64,000 nucleotides of DNA, from positions 992,001-1,056,000 of the forward strand of contig OZ245752.1 of assembly GCA_965227455.1 (NCBI GenBank), in the 5' to 3' direction. A model generated the notes under the pieces. The model was not told where the DNA came from, did no database searches, and worked only from the letters and a program-made list of their open reading frames with translations. Positions 25,108 through 34,253 of the stretch are shown in pieces. The stretch's first letter is position 1. Every line of letters starts with the position of its first letter. Source of the DNA: JABDIP01 sp965227455 (GTDB lineage Bacteria > Pseudomonadota > Alphaproteobacteria > DSM-16000 > Inquilinaceae). The translations under genes and the position numbers were made by a program.

Positions 25108-28068
25108 ATGAAGCGATTGGGCCAACTGCTCAATGTCCGGGGAAGGCTGGCGCGCCGGCTAATCGTGGGTGTCGTTCTATTCAGCTCCCTGATCACCGTG
25201 GTTACGACGGCGATCCAGCTTTACCTCGACTATGTGCATGACGTGCGGGAGATCGAACACGACTTCGATGTGATTGAGGCGAGCTATCTGCAGAGTCTGA
25301 TCAACTCGGTATGGGTCGCCGATGGAGAGCAAATCCAGACGCAGCTTGACGGCATTCGTCGTCTGCCGGACATGGAGTATCTCAGCATCCAGATCGAGGG
25401 AACGCCCCGTTGGACGGCCGGCACGCGCCAGTCTAGTCGGGTGGTCTCCCGAGCGTACCCGCTGACCTACCGATACCGCGAACAGGATCTCGAAATCGGC
25501 AGGCTCCTGGCCGTCGCCAGCCTCGATGCGGTCTATGCCCGGTTGATCGACAAGGTCCTGATCATCCTGGTGAGCAACGGTATCAAGACTTTTCTCGTCG
25601 CCGGGTTCATTCTCGCGCTCTTCCATCTGCTTGTGACTCGCCATTTGGCCCGCATCGCGGACCTTGCCCGAGACCACGACACTCCCGGCACGCCGACGCC
25701 GATCGACCTTGAACGCCGCGGCCCTCCGAACCGACCAGACGAACTGGACGACGTCGTCTCGGCGTTGAATGACATGCAGCGGCGGACTGCATCGACGTTG
25801 ACCGCGCTCGAGGATCGCGAGGCGAAGCTGCGCGCGATCCTCGACACCGCTGTCGACGCCATCCTCACCATCGATGAAGCCGGGAACATCGAGGAGTTCA
25901 ACCCGGCGGTAAGCCGCCTTTTCGGCTATGCGGCCGACGAATTGCGCGACCGCAATGTGAAGATCCTGATGCCGGAGCCGCACTACGGTCGTCACGACCA
26001 ATATCTAAGGGACTACGTGCGGACCGGCGAAAGGAAGATCATCGGAATTGGGCGGGAAGTGACGGGTAAGCGCAAGGACGGATCGACCTTTCCGATGCAG
26101 CTCTCGGTGAGCGAGTTCAACCTTGAGGGACGGCGACGGTTCACGGGCATTGTCCATGACCTGTCAAAGCGCAAGAGCGCGGAATCGCTCAACACCCGGC
26201 TTGGACGGATCATCGAAAATTCCACGAACGAGGTCTACGTGTTCAGGTCGGACACGCTCGGGTTTGTGCAGGTCAACAAGGGCGCACGCGATAATCTCGG
26301 CTTCTCGATGAAAGAGCTGAAGACGCTGACCCCGATCGACCTGAAGCCCGAATTCTCGGCGGAGAGCTTCGAAGACCTGATACGGCCCCTTCGCGAAGGG
26401 GAACGGACCCAGATACAGTTCGACACCGTCCATCGGCGCAAGGATGGCACCACCTATCCCGTCGAGGTTCGACTCCAGCTGTCGCGGAGTGAATCGCCTC
26501 CGGTGTTCCTGGCGGTCATTCAGGATACGACCGAGCGCCGCCACGCGCAGGAAACATTGCTGTTGCGGGAGCGCGCAATCGAGACCATCGACAGCGGCAT
26601 ACTGATCACCGATCCCCGACAAGAGGACAATCCCGTCATCTACGCCAATCAGGCGATCGAACGCATGACCGGCTATGCGCGGGAGGAGCTTGTCGGACGG
26701 AACCCGCGACTTCTGCAAGGCGAGGCCACCGACCAGCCGGAGCTCGACCAAATACGTGCCGCGCTCAAAGAGGAGGTGCCAGTCGATGTCGTTGTGCGGA
26801 ACTACCGCAAAGACGGCTCGGAATTCCTTGTCAACGTTCAAATTTCGCCGGTTCGAAACGACTTAGGGGAGGTCACCCATTTCGTTGGGATTCAGACCGA
26901 CGTGACCGAGCGCAGGCTGGCAGAAGACCAGCTGCGCCGCTCTCAGCGGATGGACGCGATCGGGCAATTGACGGGCGGTGTGGCGCATGATTTCAACAAT
27001 CTTCTCACCGTGATCACGGGCAATCTGGAAATGCTGGAGCCGAAGATCACCGACGAGAAGCAGCGGGTGATGGTCGAACAGGCGCAGGAGGCGGCCCAGC
27101 TCGGCGCCAGTCTGACGGAACGATTGCTCGCCTTCGCGCGACGCCAGGCGCTCGCACCACGGACCATTGATGTCAATGACTTGGTCCTGGGAATGACAGA
27201 GCTTCTGCGGCGCACCTTAGGCGGCGCCATCCAGATCGCCACGGTCCTGGAGAATCAGCTTTGGAAGACCAAGGCCGACCCCGGTCAGCTGGAGAGCGCC
27301 TTGTTGAATCTGGCGATCAATGCCCGGGACGCCATGCCGGACGGCGGCACGCTGACGATCGAGACCGCGAACCAAGAGCTCGACACCAAGATATCTGATG
27401 GTGGCCCAGGAATCGATCCTGGGCGCTATGTTGTGCTGTCGGTGACTGACAGCGGCGTCGGCATGTCCGACGAGGTTAAGGAGCGGGCCATCGAGCCCTT
27501 CTTCACCACCAAGGAGACCATCGCCGGCACCGGTCTTGGTCTCAGCATGGTCTATGGCTTCGCCAAGCAGTCCGACGGCCATCTGGTGATCGAGAGCCAG
27601 TTCGGTCAGGGCACGACCGTGAGCCTCTATCTAAGGAAGCTCGATGCGGACGAGACGGTCGTGACGACCGCCGAACGACTGGCTGAAATCGCCCCGGCAT
27701 CCGGTGAGACGGTTCTGGTCGTCGAGGATGACGCACGTGTCCGGCGCACCTCGGTCTTGCGCCTTATCGAGCTCGGATACGAGGTGTTGCAGGCCGACAG
27801 CGGCCAAGCGGCCCTCGACATCCTCGCAGATGGACAGCAAGTCGACCTGCTGTTCACGGACATCGTGATGCCGGGCGGCATGAATGGCCGGGACTTGGCG
27901 GCCAAGGCGAGGAAGCTGAAGCCCCGGCTCAAGGTGCTGTTCACATCCGGGTTTGCGGAGGCCGGAGCCGTCGATGGCGGCCCCGTAGAAGACGGCGCCT
28001 TGCTGATCAGAAAGCCTTACAAGACCAAAGACTTGGCGAGCAAAATTCAGGAGGCCCTGCACCGCTGA
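25108..28068 (+). CDS. Multi-PAS hybrid sensor histidine kinase
   Basis: 986 residues. TM helix at about 14-38, periplasmic loop, TM helix at about 151-178, then three PAS domains (about 237-355, 365-480, 485-610), HisKA with His627 in GGVAHDFNNLL, HATPase with NLAINARDAMPDGG, DSGVGMS and GTGLGLSMV, and a receiver domain with Asp918 in FTDIVMPGGMNG. The first PAS resembles FixL (LDTAVDAILTIDEAGNIEEFN) but heme binding is unproven. The third has a LOV-like loop GRNPRLLQG where the photoactive Cys is replaced by Pro533. Translated with the solute-binding protein. It converges on an OmpR-type regulator. Confidence 0.92.
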   Translation: MKRLGQLLNVRGRLARRLIVGVVLFSSLITVVTTAIQLYLDYVHDVREIEHDFDVIEASYLQSLINSVWVADGEQIQTQLDGIRRLPDMEYLSIQIEGTPRWTAGTRQSSRVVSRAYPLTYRYREQDLEIGRLLAVASLDAVYARLIDKVLIILVSNGIKTFLVAGFILALFHLLVTRHLARIADLARDHDTPGTPTPIDLERRGPPNRPDELDDVVSALNDMQRRTASTLTALEDREAKLRAILDTAVDAILTIDEAGNIEEFNPAVSRLFGYAADELRDRNVKILMPEPHYGRHDQYLRDYVRTGERKIIGIGREVTGKRKDGSTFPMQLSVSEFNLEGRRRFTGIVHDLSKRKSAESLNTRLGRIIENSTNEVYVFRSDTLGFVQVNKGARDNLGFSMKELKTLTPIDLKPEFSAESFEDLIRPLREGERTQIQFDTVHRRKDGTTYPVEVRLQLSRSESPPVFLAVIQDTTERRHAQETLLLRERAIETIDSGILITDPRQEDNPVIYANQAIERMTGYAREELVGRNPRLLQGEATDQPELDQIRAALKEEVPVDVVVRNYRKDGSEFLVNVQISPVRNDLGEVTHFVGIQTDVTERRLAEDQLRRSQRMDAIGQLTGGVAHDFNNLLTVITGNLEMLEPKITDEKQRVMVEQAQEAAQLGASLTERLLAFARRQALAPRTIDVNDLVLGMTELLRRTLGGAIQIATVLENQLWKTKADPGQLESALLNLAINARDAMPDGGTLTIETANQELDTKISDGGPGIDPGRYVVLSVTDSGVGMSDEVKERAIEPFFTTKETIAGTGLGLSMVYGFAKQSDGHLVIESQFGQGTTVSLYLRKLDADETVVTTAERLAEIAPASGETVLVVEDDARVRRTSVLRLIELGYEVLQADSGQAALDILADGQQVDLLFTDIVMPGGMNGRDLAAKARKLKPRLKVLFTSGFAEAGAVDGGPVEDGALLIRKPYKTKDLASKIQEALHR

Positions 28069-28086
28069 ACGGCCGAGCTTTCGCCA

Positions 28087-28818
28087 CTAGCGCTCCACCT
28101 TGGGCGTGAAGACATAGCCGACACCGCGGACGGTCTTGATGAACTCGGGGCTCTTCGGGTTCTTCTCGATCTTCTTGCGCAGCCGGCCGACCTGGGTGTC
28201 GATGCTTCGGTCGTAGGCCGCCCAGTCCCGGCCCCGTGCAAGGTCCATGAGCTGGTCCCGGCTGAGCGGACGGTTGGGCGATCTCACGAAGGCTGACAGC
28301 AGGTCGAACTCCCCGGTCGTCAGTGCAACCGGCCGGTCCGCAGGAGACGTGAGTTCCCGCCTCAAGAGGTCAAACCGCCACCCTGCAAAGGTGACGCGAT
28401 CAGCGGCATCGCCGCCTCGGGTGCCGCTGTCCACTTGCGGTGTCGTTTGCGAGGAGCGGCGCAGGACTGCGCGAATTCGCGCAAGCACCTCGCGCAATTG
28501 AAACGGTTTGGCGATGTAGTCATCGGCGCCCATCTCCAACCCGACGACACGGTCGACAATATCTCCCTTGCCGGTGACCATGATGATCGGCACCGAGGAT
28601 GAGCCGCGGACTTCCCGCGCCAGGGACAGTCCATCCTCCTGCGGCAGGCCGACATCCAGCAGGATCATATCGAAACGGTTTTCTCCAATCTGGCGGCGCA
28701 TGGCTTCGCCGCAATCCGCATGGCTTACGCGGTAGCCCTCGCTCTCCAGGTAGCGATCCAGCATGTCGCGAACGCGGGGATCATCATCAACCACAAGAAT
28801 ATGGCTCGCCTGCTTCAT
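28087..28818 (-). CDS. OmpR-family response regulator
   Basis: 243 residues: receiver domain with the acidic pocket VVDDD and phospho-acceptor Asp55 (LLDVGLP), Thr and Lys conserved (MVTGKGD, AKPF), then a winged-helix DNA-binding domain ending TVRGVGYVF. The start at ATG 28818 gives MKQASHILVVDDD; the frame is open upstream without protein character. It is convergent with the hybrid kinase, only 18 bases apart, so a partnership is plausible but not shown; hybrid kinases usually need a phosphotransfer protein, which I do not see. Confidence 0.9.
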   Translation of the reverse strand: MKQASHILVVDDDPRVRDMLDRYLESEGYRVSHADCGEAMRRQIGENRFDMILLDVGLPQEDGLSLAREVRGSSSVPIIMVTGKGDIVDRVVGLEMGADDYIAKPFQLREVLARIRAVLRRSSQTTPQVDSGTRGGDAADRVTFAGWRFDLLRRELTSPADRPVALTTGEFDLLSAFVRSPNRPLSRDQLMDLARGRDWAAYDRSIDTQVGRLRKKIEKNPKSPEFIKTVRGVGYVFTPKVER

Positions 28819-29034
28819 CGTCGGCTCTCGGTCAATGCCCTCTTGGGTCGCTACCGTCGGTAGGCGTTCTGGCGCATGTGCCACAATCCTTACCGCATTC
28901 CGCCAGGCATTGTCACAAACCGTCACGATCGATTGCAAATCGTCTCTTGGCGGTCATGAAACACTGTCGATCGGCTGCTTCGCTGTCCCCTGCAATGGCT
29001 CCACGCAACGACGTGGAAACACAGGGGGACAATC

Positions 29035-29766
29035 ATGCTGGCCATCCGCACCACCAACGCGCCATCGCCCAGCCCGGCCACCCACGGGACAAGGGCCCAG
29101 AGCGAGTCTCAGGATCTGTCCGATTCGCCATTCTGCCTCACCGCCATTCAGTCGTATGCGCCGAGGCAGCGGGTCTACTGCCAGGGTGATCGGGCCGAGC
29201 ACCTGTTCGAGGTCATCGGGGGCGTTGTGAAGCTTTACAGGGTGTTGGCCGATGGACGGTGCCAGATTACCGGGTTTCTCTATCCCGGTCAGTTTCTCGG
29301 ACTGGGGACATCCGATCGCTACGCGCAGTCGGCGGAGGCACTGTCCACTGCAACGCTCTGCCGGTACCAGAGGTCGAAATTGGACTCCGTTATCGATCGC
29401 GATCCGATGCTCGGGAGCCGTCTGCTCTCACGTGTGACGAATGAGCTGCTCATTGCGCAAGACCAGTTGGTCCTCTTGGGACGCAAATCGGCGGTTGAGA
29501 GGTTCTGTTCCTTTCTTGTGCGACTCTCCACCGATCTGAAGCGACGCGGTGAAAACCCCCACCGAATCTACCTTCCGATGACCCGACGCGACATCGGCGA
29601 CTATCTCGGACTGACGACCGAGACGATCAGTCGGACGGTCGGCCGGCTCAAGGATCTCTTCGTCATCGAGCTTTCCGGCTTCAAAGAAATCGTCGTGCTG
29701 GACCCCGATCGTCTTGAGAGCCTTGCCACGAGCGAGGTCGGTGCCTCTGCCGTCCCCGCCCATTGA
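29035..29766 (+). CDS. CRP/FNR-family transcription regulator, FixK-like
   Basis: 243 residues: cyclic-nucleotide-binding fold (about 45-140), dimer helix, and a helix-turn-helix with LTTETISRTVGRL, the E-x-x-S-R residues that read TTGAT-N4-ATCAA. The N-terminal region has one Cys only, not the four needed for an FNR iron-sulfur cluster, so it resembles FixK rather than oxygen-sensing FNR. The ATG follows GGGGGA. Its own stop overlaps an FNR-like box facing the next gene. In FixLJ-K systems a two-component pair drives FixK; the kinase and regulator next door suggest a comparable circuit. Confidence 0.88.
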   Translation: MLAIRTTNAPSPSPATHGTRAQSESQDLSDSPFCLTAIQSYAPRQRVYCQGDRAEHLFEVIGGVVKLYRVLADGRCQITGFLYPGQFLGLGTSDRYAQSAEALSTATLCRYQRSKLDSVIDRDPMLGSRLLSRVTNELLIAQDQLVLLGRKSAVERFCSFLVRLSTDLKRRGENPHRIYLPMTRRDIGDYLGLTTETISRTVGRLKDLFVIELSGFKEIVVLDPDRLESLATSEVGASAVPAH

Positions 29767-29776
29767 CGGACATCAA
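29763..29776 (+). promoter_or_regulatory. FNR/FixK-type box
   Basis: TTGAC-GGAC-ATCAA, nine of ten bases matching TTGAT-N4-ATCAA, starting one base before the stop codon of the FixK-like gene. Placed about 40 bases before a possible start near 29811, it could activate the gene beginning at 29879. Confidence 0.6.
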
Positions 29777-29878
29777 TGAGGACAGGGGCCATGCAAGATA
29801 CGGTGCTCGAAGTCAGTTCCTAAATGGCCGACCTCGGCGGTGCCAAAGGTCGGCCCAAGTTCCGGCGTGGGCATAGAA

Positions 29879-30436
29879 ATGCCGCCGAAGTCATTAAGCG
29901 TTGCGGGGCCTGAGCTGGTAAGGCAGGCCGTCTGCGTCTTCGATGATTGGGACCAACTCAAGCAGGCCGGAGACGCGCTCGCCAAGATCAACCAAGGCTC
30001 GCTGGAGACGACCATCGTCGCCTGCCGGAGGGCGCTCGGGGGTGCTTCACGGTATCGGCCAGCCGGTGGAGCAATACGGCATCGCCGTCAGACAAGGCAT
30101 GAGCCCGGCGGCAAGCTGCCGTCAGAAGACTTGGCTAACCTAATCGAGGTTGGGGCGGTTCGATCGTCGGATCCGGTATTTTCGTCCGTGGGGACGCTGA
30201 CCGATCTCCTGTCGGCAGCGGGCGCCCAGCCAGGGGTCAGTATGAGTTCCGTATTGGAGACCTGGATACCCCGAAAACAGTCGGCCTTCCTGGAAGAGCA
30301 GCTGGACGCCGGGCGGGTTCTGCTCTGGGTTCACATCCGAGACCCTGATCAAGAAGCGCAGGTTTGCAGGACTCTGTTGACTCACAGTCCTTATCGGGTT
30401 CAGGCCTACGATATGAAGCCCGCGCTCCGTCGATGA
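29879..30436 (+). CDS. Uncharacterised stress-type protein, reading frame disturbed in the middle
   Basis: 185 residues as read, from ATG 29879 (a GTG at 29840 is also possible). The first 50 residues (AVCVFDDWDQLKQAGDALAKI) and the last 70 (SAFLEEQLDAGRVLLWVHIRDPDQE) look like one known family of small proteins of unknown role. Between about 30041 and 30110 the frame reads poorly, while the next frame reads GVLHGIGQPVEQYGIAVRQGMSP, then sense returns at GGKLPSEDLANLIEV. This fits a one-base gain in GGGGG near 30038 and a one-base loss near 30106. It may be a true double frameshift or a sequence error. An FNR-like box lies upstream. Confidence 0.55.
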   Translation: MPPKSLSVAGPELVRQAVCVFDDWDQLKQAGDALAKINQGSLETTIVACRRALGGASRYRPAGGAIRHRRQTRHEPGGKLPSEDLANLIEVGAVRSSDPVFSSVGTLTDLLSAAGAQPGVSMSSVLETWIPRKQSAFLEEQLDAGRVLLWVHIRDPDQEAQVCRTLLTHSPYRVQAYDMKPALRR

Positions 30437-30489
30437 TCGGTGGAGGAACGACGCCGGATTGAGATCCCGCCGGCTCAGAATCGGCGTCT

Positions 30490-31668
30490 TCAGCCAGTGT
30501 GTTCCGTCAGCCAGGCGCCGACCCGGCGGGCTGCCTCTTCGATCGCCTCTACCGAGTTCGCATAGGAGAAGCGCAGATAGCCTTCGCCCTCCGCGCCGAA
30601 GCTGGTGCCGGCCACCACGGCCACGCCGGCCTCCTCCAGCAGCTTGGTCTGCAGGCCCTTGGCGTCCAGACCGGTGCCGGTGATGTTGGGGAAGGCGTAG
30701 AAGGCGCCGCCCGGCTCGACGCAGCGGAAGCCGGGAAGCTGGTTCAAGGCCGCGACGATCACCTGGCGGCGCTCGGCGAAGGCGGCATTCATGGCGTCGA
30801 CCGCGTCCTGGGGGCCTTCCAGGGCGGCGATGCCGGCATATTGCGCCGAGGCGTTGACGCAGGAATGGCTGTTGACCGCGAGCCGGGTGGCGCCCTCGAC
30901 CAGGCTGTCGGGCCACACTGCGAAGCCCAGCCGCCAGCCGGTCATGGCATAGGTCTTGGACCATCCGTCCAGCAGGATCAGCCGGTCGCGGATCTCCGGA
31001 TAGGAGAGCAGGGTGGTGTGCTGGCGGCCGTCATAGAGCATGCGGCTGTAGATCTCGTCGCTCATCACCGCCACATGCGGATGCTCGGCCAGGCCCGCCA
31101 CCAGCCGGTCGAACTGCTCCTTGGGCACCACGCCGCCGGTGGGGTTGGCCGGGCTGTTGACGATCAGGAGCCGGGTGCGCGGGGTGATCTTGGACAGCAC
31201 CTCCTCGGCGTCGAAGGCGAAGCCGTTCTCCTCGCGCAGCGGGATCGGCACCGGCTCCGCACCGGTGAAGCGGATCGCCGATTCGTAGATCGGAAATCCG
31301 GGATTGGGGTAGAGGATCTCCGCCCCCGGCTCGCCGAAGGTCAGCATGGCGAACCACATGGTGACCTTGCCGCCCGGCTCGATCAGCACGTTGCCGGGAT
31401 CGACATCGACGTCGTAGCAGCGGTTCAGATAGGCGGAGACCGCCTCGCGCAGCGGCGGGATGCCGGCTGCCGGCGTATAGCCGTGATGGCCGTCGCGCAG
31501 CGCCTGGATCGCCGCCTCGACGATATGCTCCGGAGTTTTGAAATCCGGCTGGCCGATGCCGAGATTGATGATATCGCGCCCCTCGGCGGCGAGCTGGTTG
31601 GCCCGCGCCAGCACCTCGAACGCGGTCTCGGTGCCGAGCGTCTTCATCCCGGCCGCTAGCTGCAGCAT
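30490..31668 (-). CDS. Pyridoxal-phosphate aminotransferase, class I/II (aspartate aminotransferase-like)
   Basis: 392 residues, cytosolic. The PLP lysine lies in DGWSKTYAMTGWRLG; NLGIGQPDFKTP and NSPANPTGG are the usual fold-type I signatures. The sequence resembles the aspartate aminotransferase subgroup Ib used in alphaproteobacteria for aspartate, prephenate or aromatic substrates; the exact donor cannot be told. The start at 31668 has GGGAGGACAGGC in front. It follows the membrane protein gene on the same strand with 75 bases between. Confidence 0.9.
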   Translation of the reverse strand: MLQLAAGMKTLGTETAFEVLARANQLAAEGRDIINLGIGQPDFKTPEHIVEAAIQALRDGHHGYTPAAGIPPLREAVSAYLNRCYDVDVDPGNVLIEPGGKVTMWFAMLTFGEPGAEILYPNPGFPIYESAIRFTGAEPVPIPLREENGFAFDAEEVLSKITPRTRLLIVNSPANPTGGVVPKEQFDRLVAGLAEHPHVAVMSDEIYSRMLYDGRQHTTLLSYPEIRDRLILLDGWSKTYAMTGWRLGFAVWPDSLVEGATRLAVNSHSCVNASAQYAGIAALEGPQDAVDAMNAAFAERRQVIVAALNQLPGFRCVEPGGAFYAFPNITGTGLDAKGLQTKLLEEAGVAVVAGTSFGAEGEGYLRFSYANSVEAIEEAARRVGAWLTEHTG

Positions 31669-31743
31669 GCCTGTCCTCCCATTCCGGCCGGCACTATGCC
31701 GCCGGCGGCCCGGGGCGGGAAGGGGGCACGTGCCCGGCCGTCG

Positions 31744-32376
31744 CTACCAGTGCAAGATCAGCAGCGCGCCGGCGCCGGCCAGGGCGACGGTCCACAGCAG
31801 GTCGAGGTTGATCCAGCCGCGGCGCAGGAACTCCAGCCCGGCCCAGTGATAGACCACCGCCGCGATGGTGCCGGTCACCGCCAGCATGGCGGCGGTGTGC
31901 ACCCCGACGGCGGCGAGCGAGACGGGCAGGGCGCCGGCTGCGGTGATCTCGGCCGCCGGGGAGGCGGCGATGCAGAGCGGGATCAGCACCGGCAGCAGCA
32001 TCAGCCCGGCGCCATGGGCGCTCGCCATCAGGAAGGACCACAGCACCAGCCCGGCCATGCCGGTCTGCATGCCGACCCTGACCCGGTGCCGGTGTCCGTA
32101 GAGCGCGTGATAGATCGCCCAGCCGATCAGCAGCACGCCGGTGCCGATGCGCAAGATCGACTGGTCGATGCTGGTGCCGATCACGATCACCAGGAACACC
32201 GCCAGCACGATGGCCAGCGCGTGGCCGAAGGCGATCGGCAGCAGCGATAGAAGGACGATTGTGCGGCTCTTGCGATGCAAGCCGAGCGCCACCGCGAACA
32301 GCCAGCCCATGGCCGGATTCAGCCCGTGAAAGGCACCGAGCCCGGCCAGGGTGAGCCAGGGCCAGAGGTTGGTCAT
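31744..32376 (-). CDS. Six-helix integral membrane protein of unknown function
   Basis: 210 residues, about six hydrophobic helices, and several histidines in or near membrane segments (GAFHGLNPAMGW, FGHALAI, HALYGHRHR, SAHGAG, GVHTAAM, YHWAG). The GxxHGLxP motif recalls metal permeases of the NicO/UreH kind but the match is too short to assign a role. No Shine-Dalgarno is visible before the ATG at 32376. It sits between the palindromic repeat and the aminotransferase gene. Confidence 0.65.
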   Translation of the reverse strand: MTNLWPWLTLAGLGAFHGLNPAMGWLFAVALGLHRKSRTIVLLSLLPIAFGHALAIVLAVFLVIVIGTSIDQSILRIGTGVLLIGWAIYHALYGHRHRVRVGMQTGMAGLVLWSFLMASAHGAGLMLLPVLIPLCIAASPAAEITAAGALPVSLAAVGVHTAAMLAVTGTIAAVVYHWAGLEFLRRGWINLDLLWTVALAGAGALLILHW

Positions 32377-32420
32377 GACGGGTAATCGACGAACTGCGGG
32401 CGAACGCGCCCTGTGGTGAA

Positions 32421-32561
32421 GCCGTCGCCCTCACCCTCCCGCTTCGCGGGCCCCACCCTCTCCCCCAGGAGAGGGGGCATCAGGACCTGGTTCGGATTCC
32501 CCTCTCCCCTGGGGAGAGGGAGGGGCCCGCGGCGAAGCCGTGGGAGGGTGAGGGCGACGGC
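32421..32561. repeat. 141-base palindromic intergenic repeat
   Basis: Perfect 20-base arms (GCCGTCGCCCTCACC... at 32421-32440 and its reverse complement at 32542-32561) enclose inner partial repeats built from CCCTCTCCCC and GGGGAGAGGG. The whole can fold into one long hairpin. It lies between two same-strand genes and resembles mobile-type REP or MITE-like repeats; it may also end transcription of the upstream gene. Confidence 0.75.
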
Positions 32562-32634
32562 ATGGTCGTCGGAACCGGAATCTAGTCGGCTTGCCGTCCT
32601 GCTGCGCGGCAGCCTTGCCTGCCCCAACCCACCC

Positions 32635-34041
32635 TCACGGATAGCAGTAGGAATCCGATGAGCAGTCGCCGCCTTCCAGGCGCACCTGATGCGGCCTGTG
32701 CCCCGCCGGCCATTCGATGAAGAAATCCTCGTCGAAGGCGATGCCGCCGTCGGGATCGGCATCCAGCTTCACCATCCAGCCGTCGATGCCGTCGGGATAG
32801 AACTGCTCGTCGATGGCGCCGTAGAGCGAGTTGGTGAAGTAGACCCGCTTGCCGTCGCGGCTGATCTCCACCATCTGCGGCCCGCCGTTGAGCGCGCCGT
32901 TGGAGGCGCCGGGATGGGTCGCCTTGGAGACGATGCCGCCGATCCGGACCTTGCCGGTCAGCTTGGGATTCATCGGATCGCTGACGTCATATTGGTGCAT
33001 GTCGCCGGTGCCCCAGCAGGACACGTAGAGGTATTTGTCGTCCATCGACAGGTCGATATCGGTCACCAGCGGCGGCACCGCCTTGAAGCCCTTCAGCATC
33101 GGCGGCAGCAAGTCCGGGTCGGCCGGCTCGGCCGGGATCTCGACCACCTTCTTGACCGCCCATTCACCCTTCTCCTCGTCGCGGTACCAGGTCCAGATCG
33201 AGGAGGAGAGATCCTTCAGGCTGATGACGCAGCCGACGAAGCCATAGGCCTTGGTCGGGTCATGCGCCGGGCGCAGCTCGAAGACGAGCTGGTGCTCCTC
33301 GCCGAAATCGATCTCCTGCTGGTGCTTGCGGGTATGCAGGTCCCAGAAATGCAGCTTGCGGCCGTACTGGCTGCCCAACAGCACCTCCGGCACCAGCCCG
33401 TTCTCGAAGTTCTCCGGCTTGCCCCACTCGCTGGTGATCATGGTGTCGTGGCCGAGATGCCACCAAAAATCATAGGCCAGGTCCTGGGTGCCGCGATCGA
33501 TCTCCCATTTGCCGCGCACGTCGAAGCTCTCATGGTCCATCAGGAAGATGCCGCCAGGCCCGTCATTGCCGGTCTCGCCGCCGCCCAGCGCGTTGACGTA
33601 GATGCCCTCGGGTCCGCAATGGGTGGTGTGGATGCGCGAATAGCCGGTCTTCTCCTGGACCTCTTCGGGCTCGATGACGCGGACGATCTTGGGGTTCTTC
33701 GGGTCGGGCTGGGTGTCCAGGATATGGATCCGCGACGAACGCAGCCCCGGCACCACCAGGTAGCGGCGCTCCACATGGGGATGCGGTGCGTTCGGGCACA
33801 GGCAGGAGCTGCAGGCGTTCCAGCCGAAATGGTGCAGCTCGTCGCCGGTATTGGGCATCGCCACCTTGCCGACGATCTGGGAATAGGTCGACGACGCGGG
33901 GTCGACATCGACCACCGCCAGCTCGTCGGGCACCTGTCTCTCCGGATCGAAGCTGGCCACATAGGCGAGCTTCTCCTCGGGCGCCTTCATCGCCATGCGC
34001 GGCGACGGATAGAATGTCGGATCGGGTTGCCAAGTCGGCAT
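32635..34041 (-). CDS. SBP56-family protein, methanethiol oxidase type
   Basis: 468 residues. The selenium-binding/methanethiol oxidase family converts methanethiol to formaldehyde, hydrogen sulfide and hydrogen peroxide in characterised bacterial members. WNACSSCLCP holds the conserved cysteines; repeated beta-propeller blades with HHFGWN, RIHTTHCGPEG and GHRPHQVRLEGGD supply metal-binding histidines. No signal peptide is present, unlike the periplasmic Hyphomicrobium enzyme, though the sequence ends in CSSDSYCYP, a common tail. ATG 34041 follows GGGAGGACCAGAC. Activity in this organism is an inference from the family. Confidence 0.88.
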   Translation of the reverse strand: MPTWQPDPTFYPSPRMAMKAPEEKLAYVASFDPERQVPDELAVVDVDPASSTYSQIVGKVAMPNTGDELHHFGWNACSSCLCPNAPHPHVERRYLVVPGLRSSRIHILDTQPDPKNPKIVRVIEPEEVQEKTGYSRIHTTHCGPEGIYVNALGGGETGNDGPGGIFLMDHESFDVRGKWEIDRGTQDLAYDFWWHLGHDTMITSEWGKPENFENGLVPEVLLGSQYGRKLHFWDLHTRKHQQEIDFGEEHQLVFELRPAHDPTKAYGFVGCVISLKDLSSSIWTWYRDEEKGEWAVKKVVEIPAEPADPDLLPPMLKGFKAVPPLVTDIDLSMDDKYLYVSCWGTGDMHQYDVSDPMNPKLTGKVRIGGIVSKATHPGASNGALNGGPQMVEISRDGKRVYFTNSLYGAIDEQFYPDGIDGWMVKLDADPDGGIAFDEDFFIEWPAGHRPHQVRLEGGDCSSDSYCYP

Positions 34042-34253
34042 GTCTGGTCCTCCCATGGAACGCGTTTATGGGCGGTCGACGAGGATGTCGCGTCTTCTTG
34101 GGCGGGCGCGCAAACCCGCAGGCCTGGGGTCGGCCCGGCGTCGTCCATGAACCGACTGTATGGGAAATTCCGGCCGGCGTTAAACCGAGAATGGTTTCTG
34201 CGGTGTAACAGTGGCGGGGCAGGGAGTTGGCGTGGCCCGTTGAGCACCGCTCT

